Below the pieces are notes generated by a model. It did not search any database. It was not told the origin of the DNA and saw only the letters and a program-made list of their open reading frames with translations. Shown here piece after piece: positions 31,961 to 42,062 of a stretch of DNA of 64,000 nt; position 1 is the first letter of the stretch; each line of letters starts with the position of its first letter. A program made the translations under genes and the position numbers. Location of the stretch: positions 58,518,012 through 58,582,011 of the forward strand of contig OY997590.1 in assembly GCA_963921825.1 (NCBI GenBank), written 5' to 3'. This DNA comes from Erodium maritimum. Lineage: Eukaryota > Streptophyta > Magnoliopsida > Geraniales > Geraniaceae.

Positions 31961-34154
31961 TTTTTTATCAACGAAAACATATGATAAATTAATCCTCTCC
32001 TGAGGAAGAAAAAGGTTACAAAAAAACAATCTGTCTACAGATTGAAGGCGGAAGTTTTGAAAACAAAAGAAAAGCAGTAAACAAGGATGGGTACGCAGAC
32101 CCAGTAGTGAAAGGGTACACAGACTCTGAGTGAATGGGTACGCAGACCCTGATGTGAATGGGTACACTGACCCTGTAGTGAATGGGTACGTAGACCCTGA
32201 GTGAATGTGAATGGGTACGCCGACCCTGAGTGAAAGTAAATGGGTACGCCGACACTGAGTGTAAGGGTACGCAGACCTAGAGTGAATGGGTACGCAGACC
32301 CTGAGTGAATGAGTACGCAGACCCTGAGTGAAAGGGTACGCAGACCCTGAGAGAAAATGAATGGGTACACAGACCCAGAGAGAATGGGTACGCAGACCCT
32401 GAGTGAAATGGGGTACGCAGACCCTGAGTGAAAGGGGGTACGCCGACCCAGAAGTGAAAGGATACGTAGACCCAGAAGTGAAAGGGTACGCAGACCCAGA
32501 AGTGCAAGGGTACGCAGACCCTGAAGTGAGTGGGTACGTAGACCCAGAAGTGAGAAGGGGTACGCAGACCCGAGAAAGAAAAAAGACGGCTAACAAAAGG
32601 GGACTCACACCCGAGTAAAGCCACCATGAGGCACATAAGGAAGGATAGGTCAGAACCCGGAAATTCAAACAATAAGCACAGAAGAAACTAAAATAAACCA
32701 ATCTACTGCTATAGTAATAAGAAAACCCTGTCTCATTAGGACCATCCAACCGTCACATAGATTGGAAGATGGTCACTAACAAGTTGGTGGCCAACACCAA
32801 AAACGACGGAGACAGTGTTAAAGGGAGTTACCCACAAGAGCACGCTATACTAAAATCAATATTGAAGGAACACTGCTTTATGGCACTAAGGCCAAACTAC
32901 TCGTCGAGGGCCAACACCCAGAAACTGACGAAACCTACCCAACAAGATGGAAGGAAGCAGAGTAAAACCAACAGATATCGATAATGGCACATAGGGTGGA
33001 ACATTAAACTATAGCAGGAGAAAAGGAATACCGGTGAGCCTCAGCTAACCACCAGGTCCACGATGATCAACACCCGAGGATGAGGAAACGCGTACCACGA
33101 GCTAGGCAACAGAGCGAGCCACCACCAACACCTACAAGAGCCACAATGATCCACTCCCAAAAAAGATGCAGAAACGTGTCCCACGACCAGCTCTAAGAAA
33201 GGCACCTCTGAAGCGACGCTCAACCCGAAAGGCTCAAAGTACCACCAAAGCAGCGTCGAACCAACGAAGGAGCAAACTCGGGTCTGCTGGAAAACCCACC
33301 CGGATCCGACCCGAACCGGGTAAACCGACCCAGAAGACGACCCGACCCGGCCCGACCCGCACCAGGAACCGGATCCAACCGCATTTGTCAACCCGGACCG
33401 AACCGTCCAAACCCAAAGCAGTGGAAGCCACTAGCCCGGCCCAAAAAGTGCCAGACCCGGCCAACACCAGAACCCTACCCGGCCCAATCGACGACCCTAA
33501 CCAGTCCGAGCCTACCGCCACTCCGAACCAGCTGCTACTCCGAGCGAGTGCTTCTGCGCAGCCACCCGCGAACCTGACGCCGGCAAAAGACGACTCCGGC
33601 GAGCATCTAGCGCACAGTGCCAGCAAAAGACGACTTCGGCGAGCTTCAAGCGCAAAACTACCGCACCGCCGCACCAAATACGCTGATACACGAGCAGGAG
33701 CACGGACGGGACCGGCGGCTAGGCGAGCGGAGGAGCGGGTTGAAGCTGGAGACGAGACGCCGGAGCAAAACCAGCCGGAGCACTCAGAAGTCCACCTGAC
33801 TTGGCAGCAACAGAACTGGCTTTCGATAGTGGCGAGGCGAGCGGAGTGTCCAAGTAACCGGAGACGAGTGACAACGCCGGAGAAGACGAAGAGACTTGGC
33901 TGTAATAGATCTAGGAGTTAAACACCACCAGCCCCAGACCAGAACCAGAGAAAAAGGGGGGAAGAAAGGTGAAGAAGAGAGGGGGGTAGGGAAGATGAAG
34001 GAGAATGGTAGGACTCCGCCGGTGACAGCCGGGGCCGGAGCTGAGCTCATCACCGGCGGAGAGAGGCTGTTGTGAAGGAGAAGTGAAGCTAGGGTTGGCA
34101 CGGGTTTCAAGTCAGAGGGTTTTTGGTTGTTCTTTTTCCGGTTTGTAGTGATTG
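31961..34154 (-). mobile_element. Non-LTR insertion, 2194 bp, with internal minisatellite
   Basis: It sits between the RT and RNase H parts of the Ale-like element. The host codons read continuously if it is removed, and TATGTT is present at both edges (31955-31960, 34155-34160). On the minus strand it begins with leader-like CCAACCCTAGCTTCACTTC, is GC-rich in its first 1.1 kb, contains a 20-unit minisatellite, and ends GTTGATAAAAAAAA, the A-tail form of plant non-LTR elements. No RT, endonuclease or ORF1 is recognised. Frames up to 251 codons (33166-33921 plus) and 277 codons (31916-32749 minus) lack known domains. It is probably non-autonomous. Confidence 0.8.
32086..32582. repeat. Minisatellite, about 20 units of 23-29 bp
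   Basis: Units follow GGGTACGCAGACCCTGAGTG plus a short variable end. I count about 20 units from 32091 to 32570. The unit has no stop codon in the minus-strand frames, so several overlapping minus frames stay open (SGSAYPFT and THSLRVCVP type repeats). This explains the long open frames here without invoking a protein. Confidence 0.9.
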
Positions 34155-34160
34155 TATGTT

Positions 34161-35175
34161 GAACTGCATAAAAGATGTATGGGCGAGTGAATATGAGATA
34201 TTGAAGCGTCCCATCAAGATTGCGTTATAGAGTAGGGTTCTCAAAGGGAGAATTATCAAAAGCACTAAGCTTTCCATGTGTTTCCACTGGTGTTGTCGAG
34301 GATGAACACGAGGCCATACTAGGACGATCAATAATCTCTGAGGCATATCTCTCTTGAGAGAGAAACATCCCACCAGGAAGACGAGTGACAACAATCCCCA
34401 AGAACTAGGAAAGATGACCTAGATCCTTCATAGCAAACTCGAAGTTGAGGCAAGGCATAATAGAAAGTCGGAGCGCCTCACAAGAGGAAGCCAGAATGAT
34501 GTAATCCACATATAACAATAAGCAAGTTGTGTCACTCCCGTGCCGTAAGGTAAACAAAGAGTGGTCAGACCATCTATGAGAAAAAAACAAATGGTGGAAA
34601 CAAAGTCATTGAAACGCTGATACCAAGCTCGAGGGGCCTATTTGAGTCCGTAGAGAGACCGGTGCAACAGACAAACATAGTGGGGATAAGAAGAGCTTTG
34701 AAAACTGAGGGGTTAATGCATGTATATTGTTTCATTAAGATTTCCATGGAGAAAATCATTCTTAACGTCAAGCTGATGGATGGACCAAGAACGAGAGACG
34801 GCAATACACAGACCAATGCAGATGGTCGAAGGCTTGACGACCGGGCTAAACGTCTCATCACAGTCTACTCCAACTTGTTGAGACCTGCCATCACCAATAA
34901 AACAATCCTTATAACGCTAAAATGAACCATTAGAATTTGTCTTGTGGTGAAAAATACACATACAACGAATAATGTTAACCCCCACATGACGAGGAACCAG
35001 AATCCAAGTCTTATTGTTAAGTACAACACTATACTCATCTGTCATTGCTAATTTCCAATTCGGATCGGTAAGGGCATCTTTGGGATTACGAGGAATGGGA
35101 GATACATTGGTGGGGGAGGAAAGATTAAATGGGATTTTAGGTTTGGTGATACCCAACTTACTCCGTGTGATCATG
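34161..35175 (-). pseudogene. Ale-like copia reverse transcriptase
   Basis: The minus strand shows the RT start PKDALTDPNWKLAMTDEYSV (near 35060), then in other readings the region of LLLYVDYIILASS (near 34510) and a FLSQERYA-like block. This order is that of copia RT. Broken, with several breaks. Confidence 0.85.
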
Positions 35176-35369
35176 GTATGAGGATTGGAAAGAGGAGGGG
35201 TCGGTTGGTTGGGTGGTTGGAAAGGGGGTCTTGTAAGGCAGACGGGCCAAGGATAGGTGGATCAGGGAACAGTGGCACATAGCTGGAGGAGGCAGTCTGT
35301 GTGTGAGGCGTTGGGTAAGTGCTAGACTCGGTAGGGCTGGTCGAAAGGAATCTGACTAGTGGAGGAAGG

Positions 35370-36480
35370 CTAGGCAATACAAGATATGAGTTCTTGGTTC
35401 CGAGACCAGTTGGGCCAAGAGGAACCACGGACTGGGGGGTAATAAATATGGGCCTTGACTGCCGAAGACACAAAATTAGTTAGAAAATCATAAGTGGGTG
35501 AAGAGGGGGAAAAGGTAGTATAAAAAAGAAACACTGATTCATCAAACACAACATGGCTCGAAATAATGAATTTTTTAGTTTGTAAGTCATAACACTTATA
35601 CCCTCTATGGTTTGGAGGAAACCACAGAAAAACACACGGTGTTGAGCGAGCATGAAATGTATGTATCGATGTAGATGGGAGGAGATGAAAACACAAAATA
35701 CCAAAAACGAGAAGGTGTGGAAAAATGGGGACACGATTATAAAGATAAGACATGGGGGAAGAAAAACGAAACAATTTAGAAGAAAGAATACCGAACATAT
35801 ATGTAGACATAGAGAGCATGTGCCAAAAAGAAGGAGGAATAGATGCATGGAGAAGTAAGGTACGAACCATGTTACCAAGACTCTAAATCTTGCATTCAAC
35901 TCGTGCATTTTGAGAGGAAGTATGAGGACAAGAGAAACGAAATGCTATCCCAGAAGATGAGCAAAACTGATGAAAGGATCAGTTGTCAAATTCCTTTCCA
36001 TTGTCGCACTGAAAAGTTTTGATGGCACATCCAAACTGAGTGGAGACAAATTTGCTGAAAGAGGAGAACATAGAGGAAACCTAAGACTTAGTGCTTAGAG
36101 GGAAAGTCCAAACAAAATTAGTGAAATCATCAAGCAAACCCAAGTAATATTTGTGTTCAGAAAAGCTCAAAACAAGAGACGTCCATAAATTAGCATGCAC
36201 AATATCAAATGGACAAGAAGTATGAGATAAAGATGTTTGAAATGGAAGTTTAAATTGTTTCCCAAATACACATGCTTGAAAAAAAATGAAATTGTTCGTA
36301 GTACAAGATATAGAACTAGAACGACGAAGTTAATCAAAAATAGGGGCACCCGGATGACCTAAGCGAGAATGCCAAATTTGGGGAAACAAAGCCACAAACG
36401 CGAAAGAAGTAAATGACGATGGAGGACAAACATGAGAAGTGACCGAGTACAAATCACACGTGTTATTATACCTCAAAATC
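35370..36480 (-). pseudogene. Ale-like copia integrase
   Basis: The translation reads GHPGAPIFD near 36350, then SCPFDIVHANLWTS, KYYLGLLDDFTNFVWTFPLS and, near 36000, FQCDNGKEFDN. These hold the GHPG zinc-region end and the first two aspartates of the DD35E core. The downstream part carries the usual linker (KCYDLQTKKFIISSHVVFDE). Fossil with several breaks. Confidence 0.87.
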
Positions 36481-36502
36481 GGATATCTTGTCCAAAAATC
36501 AT

Positions 36503-38190
36503 TCACAGAAAAACCAAGAGGGTCAAATTCAAGCAGGCATTATTATCTTTGACAAATAGGCGTACAGAGACTTGGTTTTTAACAAGATGAAAAGCATGGA
36601 TAACATCTTGTAAGGGATAACGAGGATGAGTAGAAAAAATGGATGCCTTACCATAACCCTGAATGGGAATTTGAGTACCATCACCAACAATAACAGAACG
36701 AGAAATGTTTGAAATAACATAAGAACTTATAGTACCCGAATTTGCTGTCATGTGAGAGGAAGCACCAGTGTCCAGGAACCAAGTATTATCCGGGGGTTGT
36801 TGGATAGATAGATTTTCCATGGAATTGTGGGCGCCCATGGGTATAGTCAAGTGGGTTTGAGGACTGCTGGTAGGAAGCGAGCATAATAAAATATGTTGAG
36901 GAGGTGGTGCACGGATATATTGCCCTGGAGATGTTGGATAGGGGCACAACGGGAAAGAATGAGGGGACCAATCCAAGGCATGGGTTGTCCAGTCCAATAT
37001 GGAGTCCCAATCCAAGATTGTTGTTCATTCCAAGCAGGAGGAGAAGCAACCTAGGTAGGCGACTGATGTGGTTTAGTTAGCCAACTATTGGTGGACTGGC
37101 TAGGCCGGGAACCATTCCGACCACCCCCACGACCAGTTTTATTATTACTTGTCTTACCCATAGAGTTATGACGACCTCTATTAGTTCCCCGAGAATTCTT
37201 CCTATCAATAGTATCTCAAGAAGATTGCCTAGAGGGGTCAACATGTAATGTAGAGTTAAAGGAAAGAGCACCTGACCGAGCTTGTTTCAGGTTGCGAGTT
37301 TCCTCCAAAATGAGCTTGGACCATGCCTCATAGAATAGAGGGAGTGGATTACTCTACTGAATAATCATCGCCACATTTTCATATGCCTCTGAGATACCGG
37401 AAACCAACTGAAGGACAAGTCGATTATTGGAAACTGAATCTCTAATATCTGATAATTGATCTGCAATAGACATGAGTTCTTGACAATAACCCGAAACATT
37501 AGCAAAATCATCAATTTGGTAATAGAAATATGATGGTCAAGGTAAACGGTACGAGAGTGCTTGTTATCCTGAAAGATAAGACGGAGAGCATTCCAAGCTC
37601 AAACAGTAGAATAATCGGGTTCAATAATAGTCTATAAAAAATCATGAGAGATGGTACCGTAAATCCAATGAAGAACAGTGGCATCGAGACGCTCCCATAT
37701 GTCAGTTGGGATTGCCAAGGCCGGAACTTGTGTTGGAGCAGTAGGAGTAGATAGTGACTATGTGGCTTTGGTGGGTGCAACAAGAGTTGTTGTCTTCGTG
37801 GCTTCAGTAGAAGCAGCAGTAGTGGAGCTTACTAAAGCAGTCGAAAGAACACCCGTCGGAGATTATGGGTTGACCAGTGACGGAGGAGATGTGTCTGTGA
37901 GAATGTGGTGCAAAACTTGATACACACGGCAGTGAACCTTCAAAAATTCAGCCCAGGACGGAAACTATCATTTTTCCATTTCCAAAGTGACGAGGATTGA
38001 ACTCCAGATGTTGGAGACTGTAAGAGTTGTGTATAAACAAGGATCAGCCATTGATTAGGTGGAAAGAGCTTGATTTGAGCCGGAAAAGGTGATGCGTGGA
38101 CAAGTAGATGTGTTGCGCATAAAGAAAAAATAATCAAAACAACAGAGTGATTAGTGATACGGAAACGTGTGAAAGAGAATTTGGAATAGA
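36503..38190 (-). pseudogene. Ale-like copia gag and protease
   Basis: The protease active site lies in WFLDTGASSHMTANSG (about 36740-36780), followed by VIVGDGTQIPIQGYG, both typical of copia aspartic proteases. Gag occupies the rest, up to the primer site, with weak similarity only. Broken. Confidence 0.82.
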
Positions 38191-38200
38191 AATGATACCA
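38191..38200 (-). promoter_or_regulatory. Ale-like primer-binding site
   Basis: Minus strand TGGTATCATT immediately next to the LTR start, matching initiator Met tRNA complementarity over its first eight bases. Confidence 0.75.
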
Positions 38201-38245
38201 TGATAGAATTGAATTTCTCGTCTTGTTTATTGATATATATATATA

Positions 38246-38724
38246 GGGTAGCTATCCAGTAAAAATCATCCTTATTGTGCAAACTACGAACCAATCTAAG
38301 CCACAGGATGCGGTCAAAGTGACGTCAGCAGAGCGCGCGCGATGCTGACACGTGGCCGCTTCGCGCGCGCCTCTGCCCACGCGCGTGTGCGTGTTGACCA
38401 CGCGCGCGCGTAGTGCTAATAGTTTGGGCGCACAGTGCTGATAGTTTAGCACAATGCCAAACTATCAGCACTGTGCGCCCAAACTATTAGCACTGTGCGC
38501 GCCCACGTGTCAGCACTGTGCGCGCGCGCACCAGCAGTGCGCTCGCCCACGTGTCAGCACATGGTGAGTTCGTAGTTTGCACAATAAGGCGCGGTGTTTT
38601 ATATATTTATTGTCCACGTGTCAGGATCCGGTGCGCTCTGTTGACATCACTTTGGGTGGATCCTATAGCTCAGATTGGTTCGTAGTTTGCACAATAAGGG
38701 GTCGTTTGTACCTGATACCAACCC
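38246..38724. mobile_element. Miniature TIR DNA transposon, 479 bp, hairpin-rich
   Basis: Terminal inverted repeats of about 66 bp start GGGTWGSTATC on both sides and share CTTATTGTGCAAACTACGAA followed by CCAATC. There is no coding. It sits in a TATATATA run, so the target duplication (TA or longer) cannot be read. The long repeats and GGG start would suit a Mutator-type or other TIR superfamily; I cannot choose. An extra inner copy of the TIR block is at 38569-38590. The centre is GC-rich (alternating CG) and holds a perfect 35-bp inverted repeat. Confidence 0.87.
38413..38493. repeat. Perfect 35-bp hairpin with 11-base loop
   Basis: Arm 1 at 38413-38447 starts GTGCTAATAGTTTGGGCGCA; arm 2 at 38459-38493 is its exact reverse complement; loop AGCACAATGCC. 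It lies at the centre of the miniature transposon. Confidence 0.95.
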
Positions 38725-38927
38725 TATATATATATATATACAATTGGAGATATCACAAGGTAAGTCAAATTTATATGAAATAATCTATCCAAGAGTTTCA
38801 ATATTCAAGTTATATTCAAACTCTATGTACAAGGGATATACTTATCGTTAACTCACCTTGTGATATCTCCAATTGTATATATATACTACGCATATCAATA
38901 AACATTACAACGAATTCAATTCTATCA

Positions 38928-38946
38928 AATAATCTATCCAAGAGTT
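38928..38946. repeat. 19-bp target duplication, left copy
   Basis: AATAATCTATCCAAGAGTT here and at 39836-39854. The sequence is also a normal part of the Ale LTR, which was the target. Confidence 0.88.
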
Positions 38947-39835
38947 AACGCAATAAAGAAGAGCGAAAACTATCTTTCTGTTAGGGTTTCAGAACTCTCA
39001 ACCCTAGCCATCCTCTATGATGTCGCTACTGTGTTTTAGGGCGCCTCCAAGAGTTCGGGCATCTATTGCTCTTGTCCTGAAAGATATAGCCGGATCTCGT
39101 GCACCAACGAATGCGCCGCAATCTGATCTTGTATTCGTTGTCGTGCAACCTCTAGTCACTGCGCAACCTCTTCATTTCTACTAGGGTTTCGTTCGCACAA
39201 CCTCTAGTCACCGTGTCGTTGGTTCCCTTTCGCCACTAACGGTGTGCCTCCGTTTTGTGCTTTGGTCCCCCTGTTACTCCAAAGGTTTCCACCTGTTTCT
39301 CTTCGATATTAGTCAATCTCCTCGCCCCGGATCCCTATCCCTGAGCAACAATCGCCGTTTCTGAAGCCGTCATCGGTGTATCCACCTCCTTGGCCTCCAC
39401 TGATGTATCCTCCTCGATCTCTGATCGTTTGGTTCTGGCCTATTTTATTTGTTATGTTCTTTTTTGCAAAGTTGATGATAAGCAACCTAGGCTCCAAGGA
39501 CCTACTCCGGGAGGAGTTCCTGGGACGAGGCGTCACTCCCATCCTGACTGTTAGGTTCAAGTTCGGTAGCTCATTTGACAAAACCAGTACTTGGAGAGTA
39601 GGGACCAAACAGCGTTTAGGCCCTACTTTAAGCGGTTCTTAGCATTAGCACCCTTTGGATTTTATTCCTGCTTTAGTTTTGGTTTCAATTCATATTTTAG
39701 TTATATTTTTTATTGATATAACTGTTTTCTATTAAATCGATTCATTTACAAGGGAAATTGGATCATTATTACTACAAAAGTAATGACCATTGTAATGACT
39801 CTGTTTTTCTATTAATGAAACTTTTTATTCTAAAA
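38947..39835 (+). mobile_element. Non-LTR insertion, 889 bp, with copy 2 of the mini-ORF module
   Basis: It is bounded by a 19-bp target duplication and ends ATTCTAAAA, an A-rich tail. The start is leader-like (GTTAGGGTTTCAG, CAACCCTAGCC). The region 39240-39680 matches 27955-28560 and encodes YPPPWPPLMYPPRSLIVWF plus a hydrophobic run (open frame 39376-39642, 88 codons). No RT. Probably a non-autonomous LINE derivative or long SINE. Confidence 0.8.
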
Positions 39836-39854
39836 AATAATCTATCCAAGAGTT
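39836..39854. repeat. 19-bp target duplication, right copy
   Basis: AATAATCTATCCAAGAGTT, identical to 38928-38946. Confidence 0.88.
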
Positions 39855-40342
39855 TGAGTATTAAAGTTTGATATTCAAACCCTATGTACAGGAGATATAC
39901 TTATAGCTAACAATTCCAAAATTATTCTTTGTCAAGATTATAGTTAACGTTTTGTTCCAAGAAAGTCATTATATGGCATTCTTTTATTCGAGTTTATTAT
40001 TATGGGAATCAATAAATCAAAATTTCAAGGCTTGCAATATAAAGCATATACAACGCTACGAACCAACCTGCGAACCGCTACCACAACCTGTGATTTAGCG
40101 GTTCGTGGTTCGCAAGTCGCGCGTTGTTGAACACGAAATCTGCGAACCACGAACCACTATCGTGGTCATGAACCGAGACTTGTGCACAGTAAATATGGTT
40201 CACCTGTTCGTGCCTCGTTGTTCGCGCGCCAGTCAATGGTGTCTCAACACGTCTACTTTTCGGGACAAAAAAAAAATCTCATCATTGTCAACGGTCAGAT
40301 AACAGTAACTTTATTTTAATTCATTAAACCCACAAATTCCAT

Positions 40343-40351
40343 CTATAAATA
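40343..40351 (+). promoter_or_regulatory. TATA box of Harbinger A transposase
   Basis: CTATAAATA lies 52 bases before the ATG at 40395. The same box is found at the matching place in B (about 42355) and C (about 62050), so it is a conserved part of the family promoter. Confidence 0.7.
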
Positions 40352-40394
40352 CAACCCCAAAATAATAAATTTCTCTCCTTCATTTCAATACAAA

Positions 40395-41717
40395 ATGTCT
40401 GACAATGGGGGGTCTATCGTATGAGGAGTTGGCAGCCCAAATACGTTTAGTGGAAGAACGACTCCAGAGAAGGATTGAGAGAGGCATAGAGAGACAAATG
40501 CCAAGAATCAGTGCACTGAGGCAGAGGATCGAACGTGAGGAGCCTTCAAGACGACAAATTCATAGAGGTTGTCTCGAAGCCTACGACCGAATGATTTAAA
40601 ATTATTTTTCCGATCAGCCCACGTATGAGCCTGATATGTTTAGGCATCGATTCCGTATGTGCCGACCAATTTTACAACGGGTGATGGACAAGATAGCGGA
40701 GCATGACGATTACTTCGTTCAGAAGCGGGACGTTATGGGACTCTTAGGGTTATCAATGCACCAAAAATGCACCGCCACTATACGGATGCTTGCGTATGGA
40801 TGCTCGACCGGTTCTTTGGACGAATCCATACGAATTGGGGTAAGTACTATACTCGAATGTGCAGACCACTTTTACAAGGCCGTTGTTGTAGTATTCGGGG
40901 CTGAGTACAAGCATACACCCACATCGGCTGACTTGACCCGATTACTCGAATCGGGATACAACCGTGGGTTTCCCAGCATGGTTGAAGTATTGACTACATG
41001 CACTGGGAGTGGAAGAATTTCCCAACCACATCGCAAGGAGCCCAAGACCGAATAGATCACCACAAGGATTCCACAATTATGCTGGAAGCTGTAGCGTATC
41101 GTGATTTAGGAATTTGACATTCCTTTTTTAGGATGGCTGGCTCGATCAACGACATCAATGTCCTCAACAACAACTACTTATTCCATGACGCTTTTCATGG
41201 TCGTGAGCTTGATGTGGAGTACGATATCAACGACCATCGTTACGACCGACCGTATTATTTGGCGGACGACATTTACCCATCATGAAGTCGGTTCTTGAAG
41301 TCTATTCACCATCCCTATACTCGCAAATAGAAGTTGTTTTCCAAAGTCCAAGAAGGTTGTCAAAAAGATATTGAACGGGTATTCGGAGTCCTCCAAGCCT
41401 AGTGCCATATCATTTACCATCCCACTCATGTTTGGATCAAGTATACTTTGGCTGATATCATACACAACATGATTGCAAAGGATGAACGTGACTGGTACGA
41501 AGCAGGAGATGACGAGTTGTTGTACGATACCCTTCCAAAAATATCAAGTTGGACACCACCGGAACGATGGCACCAGGGAGGACCATTTGCCTACCGAGAC
41601 CGCTTGGTTGCTCGACTCAGTGTCACAAGCGATCAGACCCACTGACAACTACAAGAGGACCTTATTCAGCACATATGGGGTCGATTTGGAGAGCATTACC
41701 ATTCCGACGATGAGTAA
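40395..41717 (+). pseudogene. PIF/Harbinger transposase (plant HARBI1-like nuclease), copy A
   Basis: Recognised blocks in order: SYEELAAQIRLVEERLQRRI (N-terminal coiled-coil-like), EPSRRQIHRG, MFRHRFRMCRPI, DDYFVQKRDVMGLLGLSMHQ and KCTATIRMLAYG, then LLESGYNRGFP, a first catalytic Asp in IDYMHWEW (read near 41000 in another frame), NDINVL with the second Asp, and RVFGVLQ where the family has ERAFGVLQ. It ends at HSDDE and TAA. The ATG at 40395 agrees with copies B and C. It is broken: a one-base frame change just after the ATG (near 40405), a TAA near 40597, a frame change before IDYMHWEW and more stops after 41050. The usual length would be about 440 residues. Plant_tran-type (PF04827) DDE family as I know it. 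Confidence 0.9.
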
Positions 41718-42062
41718 TGAAATCTTTTTATTTGCAACACTTGTTTACTTGATGGTATTATTCGGGGATGAATAAAATTTTAAGTTTCAACTTATTTTAA
41801 TGTATGTTATTATTAATTATTTTTTTCAAGTTTATTTTAATTTTATATACCATTTACTATTTCAATAAGTAATTTAATAAAATCAGCAAAATATCAATTC
41901 AGCATCTAGTCCCCATCCACTCACAATCCATCCCCTTATCTGGTTCTCACCATTTTGAAACATAGTTAAATTCAATGGCTGGGAACCACTATTTTGCATA
42001 GTCAGCATACGGTTCCCTAATACGGTTATCTTTTACAGTTCTTTTCATTATCCATGCTCTAA

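Larger units (their letters stand above)
38201..38838 (-). repeat. Ale-like 5' LTR, split by a miniature DNA transposon
   Basis: It begins TGATAGAATTGAATT and, after the insertion, continues with CAATTGGAGATATCACAAGG and AATAATCTATCCAAGAGTTT, in the same order as the 3' LTR. It runs to about CTTATCGTTAA near 38838. Confidence 0.8.
29875..39931 (-). mobile_element. Ty1/copia element, Ale/Retrofit-like, fossil with nested insertions
   Basis: The minus-strand order is 5' LTR (38201 onward), primer site, gag, protease, integrase, RT, RNase H, polypurine tract and 3' LTR (29875-31350). LTRs are short (about 130 bp without insertions), as in Ale/Retrofit elements. Three non-LTR elements (29902-31232, 31961-34154, 38947-39835) and a miniature DNA transposon (38246-38724) lie inside it. 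The right end is rearranged: the simple 5' LTR ends near 38838, while LTR-like sequence goes on to 39931. It is broken, with many breaks, and old. No convincing 5-bp target duplication. Confidence 0.85.
38839..39931. repeat. Rearranged Ale-like LTR sequence
   Basis: 38842-38927 is LTR sequence in the opposite orientation (TGTGATATCTCCAATTG ... GAATTCAATTCTATCA), followed by same-orientation LTR sequence (38928-38946 and 39836-39931) ending ATAGCTAACA. A non-LTR insertion lies between. It may be part of a second LTR or an inverted duplication. Confidence 0.65.
40043..42059 (+). mobile_element. PIF/Harbinger element A
   Basis: It starts AGCATATACAACGC after TAA (40040-40042) and ends CATGCTC before TAA (42060-42062); TAA is the usual Harbinger target. 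Ends are related to those of B and C (GAGCATG type), though the terminal inverted repeats are short and worn. The first 350 bp are non-coding with repeated CGAACC/GGTTCG motifs, then come a TATA box and a decayed transposase gene. No ORF1 is seen inside. Confidence 0.82.

Noticed and set aside
31916-32749. 277-codon minus-strand frame with repeated SGSAYPFT-type sequence
   Set aside because: The repeat comes from the minisatellite unit, which has no stop in several minus frames; neighbouring frames are open for the same reason. It also runs over the element border.
33166-33921. 251-codon plus-strand frame, Arg/Pro/Thr-rich
   Set aside because: It is opposite to the element direction, low in complexity, overlapped by a 147-codon minus frame, and shows no domain.
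38246-38724. CRISPR-like or rho-independent terminator-like structure from the hairpin
   Set aside because: The element has long terminal inverted repeats and lies in a plant copia LTR; there is no repeat-spacer array. A miniature transposon explains it.
29870-39936. ATTTA and ATTCC as a target duplication for the Ale-like element
   Set aside because: Only three of five bases agree, and the right end is rearranged.
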